64,000 nt of DNA from CAWIMX01 sp963792785 (GCA_963792785.1 CAWBXO010000001.1:248001-312000); one strand, 5' to 3'. Shown: positions 54,168-62,394, counted from the stretch's first letter. The notes: generated by a model from the letters alone, not told the origin. Program-made: numbers and translations.

Positions 54168-54608
54168 GCGTCGCAGCGATCCGTAAGCCGAATTCTGTGT
54201 TCCGCCTACGCACCGCCTTTCGGCGGAGCTTCGGCGAGACTGACAATCATTCCTCTAGGCCCGCCATTACTGGCGGACTCAAGCGACCTACCCGGAGACG
54301 CGGCGGACGGGCCGTCCGCTCCGGCCGAAGCCGGTGGCCTCCCTATTTGGTCTTGCTCCGTGCGGGGTTTTGCCTGCCACCGGCCTTGCGGTCGGCGCGG
54401 TGCGCTCTTACCGCACCTTTTCACCATTGCTTGCCCGCGTCGCCGCGGACGTCAGCTGTATGTTTTCTGTGCCACTATCCTTCGAGTTGCCCCGACCGGG
54501 AATTACCCGGCGCACTGCCCTGCGGAGTTCGGACTTTCCTCCCACCGTCACGCATCGACCTTGCGGGCCTCGCGCTTCGACGGACGATTGCCTGGATCGC
54601 TGCGACGG
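54168..54608 (-). ncRNA. rnpB: RNase P RNA, bacterial class A
   Basis: The 5' and 3' ends form a perfect 14-bp P1 helix (54169-54182 with 54594-54607). Conserved core segments appear in order on the minus strand: GAGGAAAGTCCGAACTCC, GGGTAATTCCCGG, ACAGAAA, GGTGAAAAGGTGCGGTAAG, GCAAACCCCG-type J region (GGCAAAACCCCGC), AGACCAAATAGG and, near the 3' end, ACAGAATTCGGCTTACGG. This is the ribozyme that matures tRNA 5' ends. Length about 440 nt. The promoter and first ~60 nt lie inside the 3' end of the small ORF at 54548-54916. Confidence 0.96.
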
Positions 54609-54916
54609 GAGGGATTGTACCTCTGGCCTGTCCAGCTTCGCAAAGGCGATGCAATGGGAAACAGCGCAGGCTCGACCGCGTCGTCCGACGCAGCGGTGAT
54701 CAGCGTCCAGCCCCGGGACGTGAGTAACTCGTTGCCTCGCTCAGTCGAGTGCAGTAGCTCTTCTGGGCTGCGGAACACCTGACGGTGCAGCAGCTCGGCG
54801 TTCATTTCGGCCCGGAACTCCAGCCCGACCGGGTGCTGGTTCACGGAGCATTCGATGGTGTCGCCACGGGAGTGCCGGAACGACCACAAGTGAACACCAA
54901 TCTGTTGGTGGCGCAA
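54548..54916 (-). CDS. Small protein of unknown family, paralogue of the one at 62395
   Basis: 122 residues from TTG 54916. The start is supported by GGAGG five bases upstream and by alignment with the ATG of the paralogue. The core (about residues 1-75: LWSFRHSRGDTIECSVNQHP, VGLEFRAEMNAELLHRQVFR, LLHSTERGNELLTSRGWTLI) matches the 62395-62634 protein at roughly 40 of 72 positions by eye. I do not recognise the family. The C-terminal 40 residues are absent from the paralogue and run through the rnpB promoter and 5' end, so the real coding function may end earlier. A sigma-54-like promoter lies upstream. Confidence 0.6.
   Translation of the reverse strand: MRHQQIGVHLWSFRHSRGDTIECSVNQHPVGLEFRAEMNAELLHRQVFRSPEELLHSTERGNELLTSRGWTLITAASDDAVEPALFPIASPLRSWTGQRYNPSRRSDPGNRPSKREARKVDA
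54614..54643 (-). promoter_or_regulatory. Promoter of rnpB
   Basis: On the minus strand: TTGCGA (54643-54638), an 18-bp spacer, TACAAT (54619-54614). The expected start at about 54607 coincides with the first base of the P1 helix of RNase P RNA. Confidence 0.65.
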
Positions 54917-55219
54917 AGTTACCTCCGTTCGAGCTACGGCGACGACGCGACTTCTCCTAAGTCACATCCGCAAAGACCATGCCGTGCGTGATCTTCCTTG
55001 TAATGTCTTTTTGGAAAGCATCTTACGCAGACAATGCGGGTCGTTCGTCGAAGGAGACGTGGATCCAAATGTCACTGAAATGGGTACCTTTGTTCCGCCA
55101 TTTCGGCGACCTTCCACGAATCTGTGGTTTGCCCTAGAGAGTTTTCGGAAGACGTCCGCGGCCTATGCCATCTCAAATACCTCAATCATTCCGGCCTTGA
55201 ATTTGCTAGGTTTGTATTC
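54917..55219. other. Intergenic stretch, comparatively AT-rich, no confident gene
   Basis: Apart from the sigma-54-like site (54970-54983), I see no supported gene. A 44-codon frame from ATG 55005 (MSFWKASYADNAGRSSKETW) lacks a ribosome site. Base composition is clearly less GC-rich than the flanking genes, so this may be a regulatory region or recently acquired sequence. Confidence 0.4.
54970..54983 (-). promoter_or_regulatory. Sigma-54-like (-24/-12) promoter
   Basis: On the minus strand GGCATGGTCTTTGC: GG and GC separated by exactly 10 bp, close to the consensus GGCACG-N4-TTGC. It is about 54 bp upstream of the TTG start at 54916. Confidence 0.55.
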
Positions 55220-55660
55220 ATGGATTCCGTAGAGCGCCGGCAGGTCCCCGAGCGTCGGCATGTGACGCGTGGCGGACGCCGCCCCCTCGACCCTCCGGGC
55301 CGGTACCCGCCAGTTCTGGTCGCCGACAGCGACGACAGCGTGCGACGCGTGTGTGCTCGGTATCTGGATCGGTTCGGATTCGACGTGAACGAGGCGGCGA
55401 CGGGCGAGGCGGCCGTCGAGGTGCTGGAGGCGCATCGCCCGAAGGTTGCGATTGCCGAGTTCACGCTGCCTCGCGACGATGAATTCCATGCCCGCGTCAG
55501 AGCGTACGAGGTCCCCTGTATCGTGACGACGACCAGCGATCCGGACCATCCGCCCCCGGATGCGGTCTCGGTTCTCGTGAAGCCGTTCTCGTTCAAGGCG
55601 CTGCTGACCGAAATACGGCGGGTGCTCTCACGACCTGAAGCAAGGCCCTTGAGCCAATGA
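55220..55660 (+). CDS. Degenerate receiver-domain protein
   Basis: 146 residues from ATG 55220 (an in-frame GTG at 55124 is possible). A basic N-terminal tail (MDSVERRQVPERRHVTRGGR) precedes a single receiver domain: acidic cluster VLVADSDDSVRRVCARYLDR, then EAHRPKVAIAEFTLPRDDEF where the phospho-acceptor Asp of the usual DLxLP is Glu (AEFTLP), IVTTTSDPD for the Thr/Ser position and VSVLVKPFSFKALLTEIRRV with the conserved Lys. There is no output domain. Glu at the phosphosite can mimic permanent phosphorylation, so this could be a constitutive or phosphorylation-independent adaptor. It overlaps the next gene by ATGA. Confidence 0.75.
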   Translation: MDSVERRQVPERRHVTRGGRRPLDPPGRYPPVLVADSDDSVRRVCARYLDRFGFDVNEAATGEAAVEVLEAHRPKVAIAEFTLPRDDEFHARVRAYEVPCIVTTTSDPDHPPPDAVSVLVKPFSFKALLTEIRRVLSRPEARPLSQ

Positions 55661-55953
55661 TGAAGCCCTCACGCACACGTTCTCGCGCTCGCGCTGCAAA
55701 GGGCCACGGGCCGGTCACGACCCTCGACGTGCAGCAGGTCGTGGACGCGTTGCAGGTCGCGGCGTTGTGCGCCCACCGAATTGCGGTCCGGTCTCCTCGA
55801 CGCCTTGCAGAGGATGCCGCAGCGTGCGTCGGCGCGATTGAACGGGCGGTTGCTGCGCTACAGATCGCCCAGGCGAGTTCCGTCCGCACGGTCCCCTGCT
55901 CGCGGCCCGGCACACGACACACGGGCGCGGGCCGAGTGCTTCGAATGCCCTAG
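55657..55953 (+). CDS. Small hypothetical protein
   Basis: 98 residues, ATG 55657 overlapping the receiver gene stop (ATGA). A basic N-terminus (KPSRTRSRARAAKGHG), then a predicted helical hairpin (VTTLDVQQVVDALQVAALCA, EDAAACVGAIERAVAALQIA), then a basic tail. No family recognised. Translational coupling with the receiver suggests it is real and may be its partner, but the composition is not decisive. Confidence 0.45.
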   Translation: MMKPSRTRSRARAAKGHGPVTTLDVQQVVDALQVAALCAHRIAVRSPRRLAEDAAACVGAIERAVAALQIAQASSVRTVPCSRPGTRHTGAGRVLRMP

Positions 55954-56139
55954 ACAATACCCCCCTTGATCGGATGCCCTAATCGCAGCGAGCCCAACGT
56001 GAGCGGCTCCTCCCAGAAACTATCTGCATACCTCTTGACAATGAGGAAGAGGCCGCGCAGGATCCGTTGCACAGAGATCGCGTCAGTTTCACAGAACGAC
56101 GTCTACGCTGCACAGATTTTACAGTTCCCAATCCCACTC

Positions 56140-57294
56140 ATGCCGACAGCGCCGACGACCTCGTTCATTGGAAATAGCCCCGCTACCGTAGCTCTCCGGT
56201 CAGAGGTGAAACTGCTGGGCAGGACCGATGCGCGGATGCTCATTACCGGGGAGAGCGGCGTCGGCAAGGAAGTCCTCGCCCGCGCCATTCACGCCTCCAG
56301 CCGGCGTGCGAACTTCCCTCTGGTCACCATCAATTGCGCCAGTGTCGCCGACTCGCTCCTCGAGTCCGAGTTGTTCGGGCACGTCAAAGGCAGCTTCACG
56401 GGCGCCGACCGCACCAGAACGGGCCTGTTGGAATTGGCCGATCGCGCGACGGTTTTCCTCGACGAGATCGGCGACATGTCCCTGCGAATGCAGGCGCTTC
56501 TGCTGCGTTTCCTCGAAAATGGGGAGATCCAGCAGGTCGGCGGCTTGTTACCGTCCCAGCGGATCGACGTCCGCGTGATCTCGGCCACCAACCGCAACCT
56601 GTGGAAGGGTCTGCAGGAAGGGTGGTTCCGCGAGGACTTGTACTATCGCTTGAATGTCATCCACTTCCAGATGGCGCCCTTGCGGGAGCGGCGCGAGGAT
56701 ATCGCGCCCTTGATGGAATACTTCCTGGAGACCTTTGCTCGAAAACACGGTGTGCCGGTCCCGCAAATACCCGAAGCGGTCTCGCGTCAGTTTCAAGAAG
56801 ACTATGCGTGGCCCGGCAACGTCCGCGAACTTCGAAATGTCATCGAGACCCTGGTTGTGCGCCGAGCGGGCCAGTCCGTGACGTGGGGGGACCTTCCAGC
56901 CAGGCTCGTGGAGGTTCGCACGCCATCTGCCCCGGCAGCGCCTGCCACCGTGCCCATCGCGACGACGCTCTTCGAACGAATGGTCCAACAGGGCGAATCA
57001 TTCTGGTCGGTCGTCCATGCACCCTTTATGGCTCGGGATCTGACACGCAGCACGGTGCGTGCCGTGGTGACACGCGGGCTGTGGCAGACGCGGGGCAACT
57101 ACCGCATCCTCGTCGAGGTCTTCAATATGCGAGGCGGCGATTACCGCCGGTTCCTCACTTTCCTTCGAAAGTACGGGCTTCATCAGCCCGTTCATGCGTT
57201 CCGCCGGGGGCAGCCGGGGCGCACCGCAGCCGAAGCCACCGAGCGCTCACAGGTGCCCACCCCCGCAGTCGATTCGAAGATACAGTCGGCTTAA
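56140..57294 (+). CDS. Sigma-54-dependent activator (bEBP) with non-Fis C-terminal domain
   Basis: 384 residues if ATG 56140 is used. Longer in-frame starts exist at ATG 56041 and TTG 55966. AAA+ domain: FIGNSPATVALRSEVKLLGR, Walker A ITGESGVGKEVLARAIHASS, an intact sigma-54 loop in FGHVKGSFTGADRTRTGLLE, Walker B ATVFLDEIGDMSLRMQALLL, VISATNRNLWKGLQEGWFRE and YAWPGNVRELRNVIETLVVR. Instead of a Fis helix-turn-helix, the last 120 residues read FWSVVHAPFMARDLTRSTVR, GLWQTRGNYRILVEVFNMRG and DYRRFLTFLRKYGLHQPVHA. I associate that domain with activators near exopolysaccharide clusters. It probably drives the GG-N10-GC promoters nearby (54970, 61802, 62348). Convergent with glmS. Confidence 0.92.
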   Translation: MPTAPTTSFIGNSPATVALRSEVKLLGRTDARMLITGESGVGKEVLARAIHASSRRANFPLVTINCASVADSLLESELFGHVKGSFTGADRTRTGLLELADRATVFLDEIGDMSLRMQALLLRFLENGEIQQVGGLLPSQRIDVRVISATNRNLWKGLQEGWFREDLYYRLNVIHFQMAPLRERREDIAPLMEYFLETFARKHGVPVPQIPEAVSRQFQEDYAWPGNVRELRNVIETLVVRRAGQSVTWGDLPARLVEVRTPSAPAAPATVPIATTLFERMVQQGESFWSVVHAPFMARDLTRSTVRAVVTRGLWQTRGNYRILVEVFNMRGGDYRRFLTFLRKYGLHQPVHAFRRGQPGRTAAEATERSQVPTPAVDSKIQSA

Positions 57295-57304
57295 CGCGCT
57301 CGCC

Positions 57305-59146
57305 CTACTCGACGGTCACGCTCTTTGCCAGGTTGCGAGGCTGATCCACGTCGCAGCCGCGGCAGACCGCGATGTGGTACGCCAGCAACTGCAGCGGCAC
57401 CGACGCCAGCAACGGCGTTAACAACGGGTCCGCGGCCGGAATTCGCACGTAGCTGTCCACCACCGGATCCAGCAGCCTCCCGAGCCGCTCGCGGTTGACA
57501 TCTGACAGGACGATCAGCGGCGCGCTACGTGCCTTCACCTCCTGGATGTTGCTCAGTACCTTCGGGAGCAGCTCGCGTGTCACGATCGCGACGACCGGGA
57601 GCTTCTCGTCGATGAGCGCGATGGGGCCATGCTTCATCTCGCCCGCCGGGTACCCCTCGGCGTGGACGTAGGAAATCTCCTTCAACTTCAGGGCCCCCTC
57701 GAGCGCGATGGGGTAGTTCATCCCCCGCCCGAGGTACAGGAAGCTGCTCCGCTCGAAGTGTCGCTGCGCAATCCGCTGGATCTTGTCATCGCACCGCAAG
57801 GCCGTCTCGACCAACATCGGCAGGCACATCAGGCCGGCCAGCCGTTTGGCGATGACGCTCGCCGGCAGCGTCTCGTGGACGGTGGCCAGCTGCAGCGCCA
57901 GCAGGTGGAGCGCGGTGAGCTGGGAGGTGAAGGCCTTGGTCGACGCGACGCCAATCTCCGGGCCCGCATAGGTATACAGCGTGCCGTCCGCCTCCCTGGT
58001 CGCCATGCTGCCCATGACGTTGCAGATGGCCAGCGTCGTCGCCCCCTGGTCCCGGGCTTCGCGCAGCGCCGCCAGCGTATCGGCCGTCTCGCCCGACTGG
58101 GTCACGACCACCGTCAGCGTCTTTTCGTCGACGATGGGCTGCCGGTACCGGTACTCCGACGCGTAGTCCACCTCGACCGGCAACCGGGTGCTCTGTTCGA
58201 TGAGAAACTTGCCGAGGAGCGCGGCGTGCCAGGACGTCCCGCACGCCACGATCTGGATGCGGGTCTTGGAGCGAAGCCGCTCCGGCGAGATGCCGAGGTC
58301 GGCGATCGCGAGGCGTCCGGCCGTGGTCGACGTGTTCCCGCTCAGGGTCTGACGGATCGCGAGCGGCTGCTCGAAGATCTCCTTCTGCATGAAGTGCCGG
58401 TAGGTCCCCTTCTCGGCCCGCGCGGCGTCCCAGGACACGTGCTGCGGCGCCTTGTTCCTGGCGACGCCGTCACGGTCAAAATATTCCACGCCCGCCTTGC
58501 TGATGATCGCCATCTCCCCGTCGTCCAGAAAGACGATGTCGCGGGTGTAGCGCAGGATCGGCGGGATGTCCGAGGCGACGAAGAACTCCTGGTCGCCGAT
58601 ACCGATGACCAGGGGAGGGCCCTCGCGCACCGCGACGATCTTTCCGGAATCGTTGGCCGACATCACGACGACCCCGTACACGCCCCGCACCGAGCGCAGC
58701 GCCCGCCGCACGGCCTGCTCGAGACCGTCGCCGTTCGATTCGCGCTCGATCAGGTGCGCGATGACCTCGGTGTCGGTCTCGGTCACGAACTCGTGGCCGG
58801 CCCGCACGAGCTGCAGCCGCAGGTCGTGATGATTCTCGATGATGCCGTTGTGCACGACCACGGTCCGTCCCGAACAGTCGCGATGGGGGTGCGCGTTGAT
58901 CACCGTCGGGCGGCCGTGCGTGGCCCATCGCGTGTGGCCGATGCCACACTCGCCGGGATACTCATGACCGTTGATCTTCTCGACGAGGCTCGAGAGCTTG
59001 CCAACGGCTCGAAGCACCTCGATCGACTGCTCTTGCTGCACGGCGATGCCGGCAGAGTCGTAGCCCCGGTACTCGAGGCGCTGAAGCGCATCGACGAGGA
59101 CGGGAACGATGGGCCTGGGCCCGAGATATCCGATGATGCCGCACAT
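57305..59146 (-). CDS. glmS: Glutamine-fructose-6-phosphate aminotransferase (isomerising)
   Basis: 613 residues from ATG 59146. The N-terminal glutaminase has the nucleophile Cys directly after Met (MCGIIGYLGPRPIVPVLVDA), then LEYRGYDSAGIAVQQEQSIE, HTRWATHGRPTVINAHPHRD and VVVHNGIIENHHDLRLQLVR. Two SIS domains follow: GTSWHAALLGKFLIEQSTRL, VVVTQSGETADTLAALREAR, GRGMNYPIALEGALKLKEIS, YVHAEGYPAGEMKHGPIALI and the C-terminal DQPRNLAKSVTVE. It makes glucosamine-6-phosphate, the first step to UDP-GlcNAc for peptidoglycan and polysaccharides. It is last in a wecB-GGDEF-glmS run. No glmS ribozyme fits in the 54-bp spacer upstream. Confidence 0.98.
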   Translation of the reverse strand: MCGIIGYLGPRPIVPVLVDALQRLEYRGYDSAGIAVQQEQSIEVLRAVGKLSSLVEKINGHEYPGECGIGHTRWATHGRPTVINAHPHRDCSGRTVVVHNGIIENHHDLRLQLVRAGHEFVTETDTEVIAHLIERESNGDGLEQAVRRALRSVRGVYGVVVMSANDSGKIVAVREGPPLVIGIGDQEFFVASDIPPILRYTRDIVFLDDGEMAIISKAGVEYFDRDGVARNKAPQHVSWDAARAEKGTYRHFMQKEIFEQPLAIRQTLSGNTSTTAGRLAIADLGISPERLRSKTRIQIVACGTSWHAALLGKFLIEQSTRLPVEVDYASEYRYRQPIVDEKTLTVVVTQSGETADTLAALREARDQGATTLAICNVMGSMATREADGTLYTYAGPEIGVASTKAFTSQLTALHLLALQLATVHETLPASVIAKRLAGLMCLPMLVETALRCDDKIQRIAQRHFERSSFLYLGRGMNYPIALEGALKLKEISYVHAEGYPAGEMKHGPIALIDEKLPVVAIVTRELLPKVLSNIQEVKARSAPLIVLSDVNRERLGRLLDPVVDSYVRIPAADPLLTPLLASVPLQLLAYHIAVCRGCDVDQPRNLAKSVTVE

Positions 59147-59200
59147 AATTTTGGGTCGTCGACGACCTGCACTCCCTTCGAACTCCGCGCCCTGGAACAA

Positions 59201-60232
59201 CTACTCGTCAACCGTGATCCGGTTTCTCCCTTCGGCTTTCGACGCGTACAACGCCTGGTCCGCGCGCGTCAGCAGCGTCTGGACGTCGCTCGACTCCGTC
59301 GAGAGCGACGCGATGCCGATGCTGACCGTGACCTGCACCTCGGGTGGAAAGCCCAGGTTGGGCTCGGGGCGCCACTCGCTGATTCGCCTGAGCAGACGTT
59401 CGGCGGTCTGCCGCGCGTTGGCTTCGTTCCCGTGCAGCAGGATCATGAACTCGTCGCCGCCCAGCCGGGCGCAGATATCGAAGAACCGGACGGAGCCCTT
59501 GATCGCCGTCGCGACGCCCTGCAGCACGGCATCCCCGACGGCATGGCCGAATCGGTCGTTGACGTGCTTGAACAGGTCGATGTCGACCGCCAGGAGCGTC
59601 AGGTTCGCCGGGTAGCGAAGGGCGCGCTCGACCTCTTCATGCAGTCGAGCGCCGAAGCTGCGGCGGTTGGAGAGCCCCGTGAGCGGATCGGTGTCGACGA
59701 GCCGAGCCAGGTCCGCCTTGTCCGCCGACAATCGGCTGGCAAGCAAGGCCAGGGTCACGGGTCCAAGGAACATCCGCAGGCGCTCAAGGTCGCCGCTGTC
59801 GAACGGTTTGCCGTCCATGCGATCGGCCAGGCTCAAGACGGCCAGTCGCCGGCCGGCCGCCGTCACCGGGATGAGCAGGCATGACGCCGTGCGATACCGA
59901 CGCCGGGCGTGGCCGGCGGTTGCGAACTCTTCGGCGACGTTCGGGACGATTCTCGGCGTCCCCGAGGTCAGGACCTCGCCCATCAGGCAGTCGCTGGGCT
60001 TCACTGGCACGTGGCTCACGAGCTCGGCGGCATATCCCCGTGTGGCCCGGATCTCGAGCATGTCCTCCCGTTCGTCATAGACCGCCAACGACGCCAGCTG
60101 CGCCCGCGCCACCGTGGCCAGGGTGTCGACCACGTACTGCTCGACGTCACGTTCATTCAATTCCGCGAGCCGCATGGCAAAGGTGCCAGGGTGCGGTTCG
60201 CCTGCGCCCGGACTCTCCGGGGATGGGCACAT
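59201..60232 (-). CDS. GAF-GGDEF diguanylate cyclase
   Basis: 343 residues, ATG 60232. A GAF sensor domain (about 25-165: RDVEQYVVDTLATVARAQLA, EIRATRGYAAELVSHVPVKP, SCLLIPVTAAGRRLAVLSLA) is followed by a complete GGDEF domain: DTDPLTGLSNRRSFGARLHE, LAVDIDLFKHVNDRFGHAVG, then RFFDICARLGGDEFMILLHG, with the GGDEF signature intact and an RxxD inhibitory site five residues before it. YASKAEGRNRITVDE ends the chain. It should make c-di-GMP with product inhibition. It is sandwiched between wecB and glmS on the same strand, linking c-di-GMP to amino-sugar supply. Confidence 0.95.
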   Translation of the reverse strand: MCPSPESPGAGEPHPGTFAMRLAELNERDVEQYVVDTLATVARAQLASLAVYDEREDMLEIRATRGYAAELVSHVPVKPSDCLMGEVLTSGTPRIVPNVAEEFATAGHARRRYRTASCLLIPVTAAGRRLAVLSLADRMDGKPFDSGDLERLRMFLGPVTLALLASRLSADKADLARLVDTDPLTGLSNRRSFGARLHEEVERALRYPANLTLLAVDIDLFKHVNDRFGHAVGDAVLQGVATAIKGSVRFFDICARLGGDEFMILLHGNEANARQTAERLLRRISEWRPEPNLGFPPEVQVTVSIGIASLSTESSDVQTLLTRADQALYASKAEGRNRITVDE

Positions 60233-60255
60233 ATCGGTACTCCGCGTTTATGGCA

Positions 60256-61434
60256 CTAGCTGTGCGGGACACTCGAGGGCGCCGCCATTGGGACCGGCCC
60301 CTGGGCCGCGCCCGTGAGCGTGGTGTCGCCCAGGACGTGCTGCCGCAGCACGGCCACGACGCGCTCGGCCGCGCGGCCGTCCCACAGCCGCGGCCGGCCC
60401 GCGACTGGAGGCGATGCCCGGATCTCCCTCCACGCCTCGACGACGCGCTCGGTCGACGTCCCGACAATGCGATTGGTCCCCTCGAGCACCGTCGCCGGTC
60501 GCTCGGTGTTGGGTCGCAAGGTGAGGCACGGCACGCCGAGCACCGTTGTTTCTTCCTGGACGCCGCCGGAATCCGTCAACACGCACTGGCTTTCTTCAAT
60601 CAGTCCCAGGAACTCCAGGTAGCCGAGCGGCTTGACGACGCGCAGTCGGCCGGCATCGAGCAACGCCGCCGCCGACGGCGACTGGCGCATCATCGCCTGG
60701 GTGCGTGGATGCACGGGAAACACGATCGTGACGTCGCGCGCCACGTGCTCGAGCGCCTGCATGATCCCTTCGAAGGTCTCGGCGTGATCGACGTTCCGCG
60801 GCCGGTGCAGGGTCAGCACCGCGTACGGCGACGTCGCCAGCCCAAGCCCCTCGGGGACCCGCAGCCGCCGCGCACGATCGCGGCAGTAGAGCAGCGTGTC
60901 GATCATGACGTTGCCGACAAAGTGAATCCGCGACGGCGGAATGCCCTCACGCAGCAGGTTGGCCTCGCCCGCCGGTTCGCTCACGAACAGCCATTCGGAG
61001 ACGTGATCGGTCAGGACGCGGTTGATTTCCTCGGGCATCGATCGATCGAAGCTCCGAAGGCCCGCCTCGACATGGGCCACGGGCACGCCGCACTTGGCCG
61101 CCACGAGCGCGCACGCGAGCGTGGAGTTCACATCGCCAACCACCAGCACGATGTCCGGCTTCGCGTCGCGCAGCACATCCTCGAAGGCGGTCATGACCGC
61201 GGCGGTCTGCTGGGCCTGGGTGCCGGAACCCACGTGCAGGTTCACGTCGGGCCGCGGAATGCCCAACTGCTCGAAGAACACCTCAGACAGCTCGCGGTCG
61301 TAGTGCTGGCCTGTGTGGACGAGCGTGGGGGCAAACACATCGGGAGCACGAGCGAGCGCTCGGGCGATCGGCGCGATCTTCATGAAGTTCGGACGCGCGC
61401 CGACGACTTGCAGAATGCGACAGGGTCCTCCCAC
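60256..61434 (-). CDS. wecB: UDP-N-acetylglucosamine 2-epimerase (non-hydrolysing)
   Basis: About 392 residues using GTG 61434, which places the start a few residues before CRILQVVGARPNFMKIAPIA as in the family; GTG 61470 is an alternative. Motifs: TLVHTGQHYDRELSEVFFEQ, DIVLVVGDVNSTLACALVAA, CGVPVAHVEAGLRSFDRSMP, EEINRVLTDHVSEWLF, VLTLHRPRNVDHAETFEGIM, VLTDSGGVQEETTVLGVPCL and TLRPNTERPATVLEGTNRIV. It interconverts UDP-GlcNAc and UDP-ManNAc, which feeds surface polysaccharide synthesis. First gene of the wecB-GGDEF-glmS run; the gap to the GGDEF gene is 23 bp. Confidence 0.95.
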   Translation of the reverse strand: MGGPCRILQVVGARPNFMKIAPIARALARAPDVFAPTLVHTGQHYDRELSEVFFEQLGIPRPDVNLHVGSGTQAQQTAAVMTAFEDVLRDAKPDIVLVVGDVNSTLACALVAAKCGVPVAHVEAGLRSFDRSMPEEINRVLTDHVSEWLFVSEPAGEANLLREGIPPSRIHFVGNVMIDTLLYCRDRARRLRVPEGLGLATSPYAVLTLHRPRNVDHAETFEGIMQALEHVARDVTIVFPVHPRTQAMMRQSPSAAALLDAGRLRVVKPLGYLEFLGLIEESQCVLTDSGGVQEETTVLGVPCLTLRPNTERPATVLEGTNRIVGTSTERVVEAWREIRASPPVAGRPRLWDGRAAERVVAVLRQHVLGDTTLTGAAQGPVPMAAPSSVPHS

Positions 61435-61682
61435 GACGAGCGCAGTTGCAATCAACCGGCCATTTGTCACACGACGGCATGCGACGCCGCCCGCGGACGG
61501 CCGTTCGAAGCGATTCCAGGCCGTTCTGATGCGCATTTCGCGCCAGCCCCGGAGTCCCGCGGCTCCTCACGCGGACGCGGACCACCCCCACAACTCACGC
61601 GGTGCGCAGACTTCGTTCTGCTGCCGGGATGAAGGTCCGCTTTGACGAAGCCCCCGCGGAAGAGCCGTTGGTCAAGCGCCAG

Positions 61683-61706
61683 AAGGCAGACAAGAGTCTG
61701 CCTTTT
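61683..61706 (+). terminator. Terminator-like hairpin
   Basis: AAGGCAGAC, loop AAGA, GTCTGCCTT, then TTG: a perfect 9-bp stem followed on the plus strand by a short T-run. No upstream plus-strand gene is evident, so it may instead stop read-through into the next operon or be part of an untranslated RNA. Confidence 0.4.
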
Positions 61707-61801
61707 GATGCCAGGCCGTACCACGATTTCGGCGCCTGTCGGCTGAACACAACGTGATACCTCCTTCGGTATCAGCAGGTTGCAGGCTGCCTTCCTCGAC
61801 A

Positions 61802-61815
61802 GGTACTGGAATTGC
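61802..61815 (+). promoter_or_regulatory. Sigma-54-like promoter upstream of the gene at 61917
   Basis: GGTACTGGAATTGC, then T: GG and GC 10 bp apart with a perfect TTGCT -12 element. A start near 61827 would leave a leader of about 90 nt. Confidence 0.45.
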
Positions 61816-61916
61816 TCACCCTGCGCGCAAACGCGACTGTCTCCTGCGGCGCCCACTTCGGGACGCCGGCAGACAGACTTCGAGACAAGTGGCGTCCCAA
61901 CGAGGCTTCACGCGCC

Positions 61917-62318
61917 ATGAAGAAGCGACCAACCTCTCTCCTTAGCTCGCCCCGCTCCCTCACCGCCCATCAGGCACTGGCCGCCGCAGTGATCCGGCAG
62001 GCCCTCGTCGACGAGGCCGACCCCGCATCGTCGGACCGTCTGCGATCCAACGCCCAGGCGTTTCTCGCGGGCTCGTCGATGCTGCGGCAATGGTGCCTCG
62101 TCGCGGGCCTTGATCTTGACTGCGTCGAGCGGGAGTACGAGGCCTACCGGGCCGTGTGGCCGCCCCAGACGCTGTCGAGCCCGGCCGCGCGCGAGTCTGC
62201 GCCTCCGAAGCCGCTGGCGTTACCGCGTCCCCCATTCGTTCGCCTGGCGGCAAACGTCAGACAACAGTCGTCGCGCGTGAGGACTTTGCCCGAGTCCGCC
62301 GTGCACGTAGGTCGATGA
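61917..62318 (+). CDS. Hypothetical protein
   Basis: 133 residues from ATG 61917. A basic N-terminus (KKRPTSLLSSPRSLTAHQAL) leads into a helical segment AAAVIRQALVDEADPASSDR and AQAFLAGSSMLRQWCLVAGL, DLDCVEREYEAYRAVWP, then a Pro-rich basic tail. The pattern of a short helical domain with a W-C-x-x-A-G-L-D motif recalls small regulatory or phage-type proteins, but I cannot name a family. A sigma-54-like promoter lies about 100 bp upstream. Confidence 0.5.
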   Translation: MKKRPTSLLSSPRSLTAHQALAAAVIRQALVDEADPASSDRLRSNAQAFLAGSSMLRQWCLVAGLDLDCVEREYEAYRAVWPPQTLSSPAARESAPPKPLALPRPPFVRLAANVRQQSSRVRTLPESAVHVGR

Positions 62319-62347
62319 TTTCGAGAAGAGCGAGCATATTCCTCGGC

Positions 62348-62361
62348 GGCGCGCATCTTGC
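62348..62361 (+). promoter_or_regulatory. Sigma-54-like promoter upstream of the small gene at 62395
   Basis: GGCGCGCATCTTGC: GG and GC exactly 10 bp apart, with GGCGCG for -24 and TTGC for -12. It is 33 bp before the ATG at 62395, a normal distance for a short leader. Confidence 0.5.
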
Positions 62362-62394
62362 GTAAGCACGGAGCGCGAGGTTGGAGCTTCCACC

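Larger units (their letters stand above)
61435..61916. other. Intergenic region with hairpins, no confident gene
   Basis: Between the divergent wecB and the hypothetical gene at 61917. It holds a strong hairpin (61683-61704), a second inverted repeat GATACC/GGTATC around 61757-61774, and a sigma-54-like site at 61802-61815. No reading frame here has family-like sequence or a ribosome site. Confidence 0.45.

Noticed and set aside
59147..59200. glmS ribozyme
   Set aside because: The 54-bp gap is too short and contains none of the ribozyme core.
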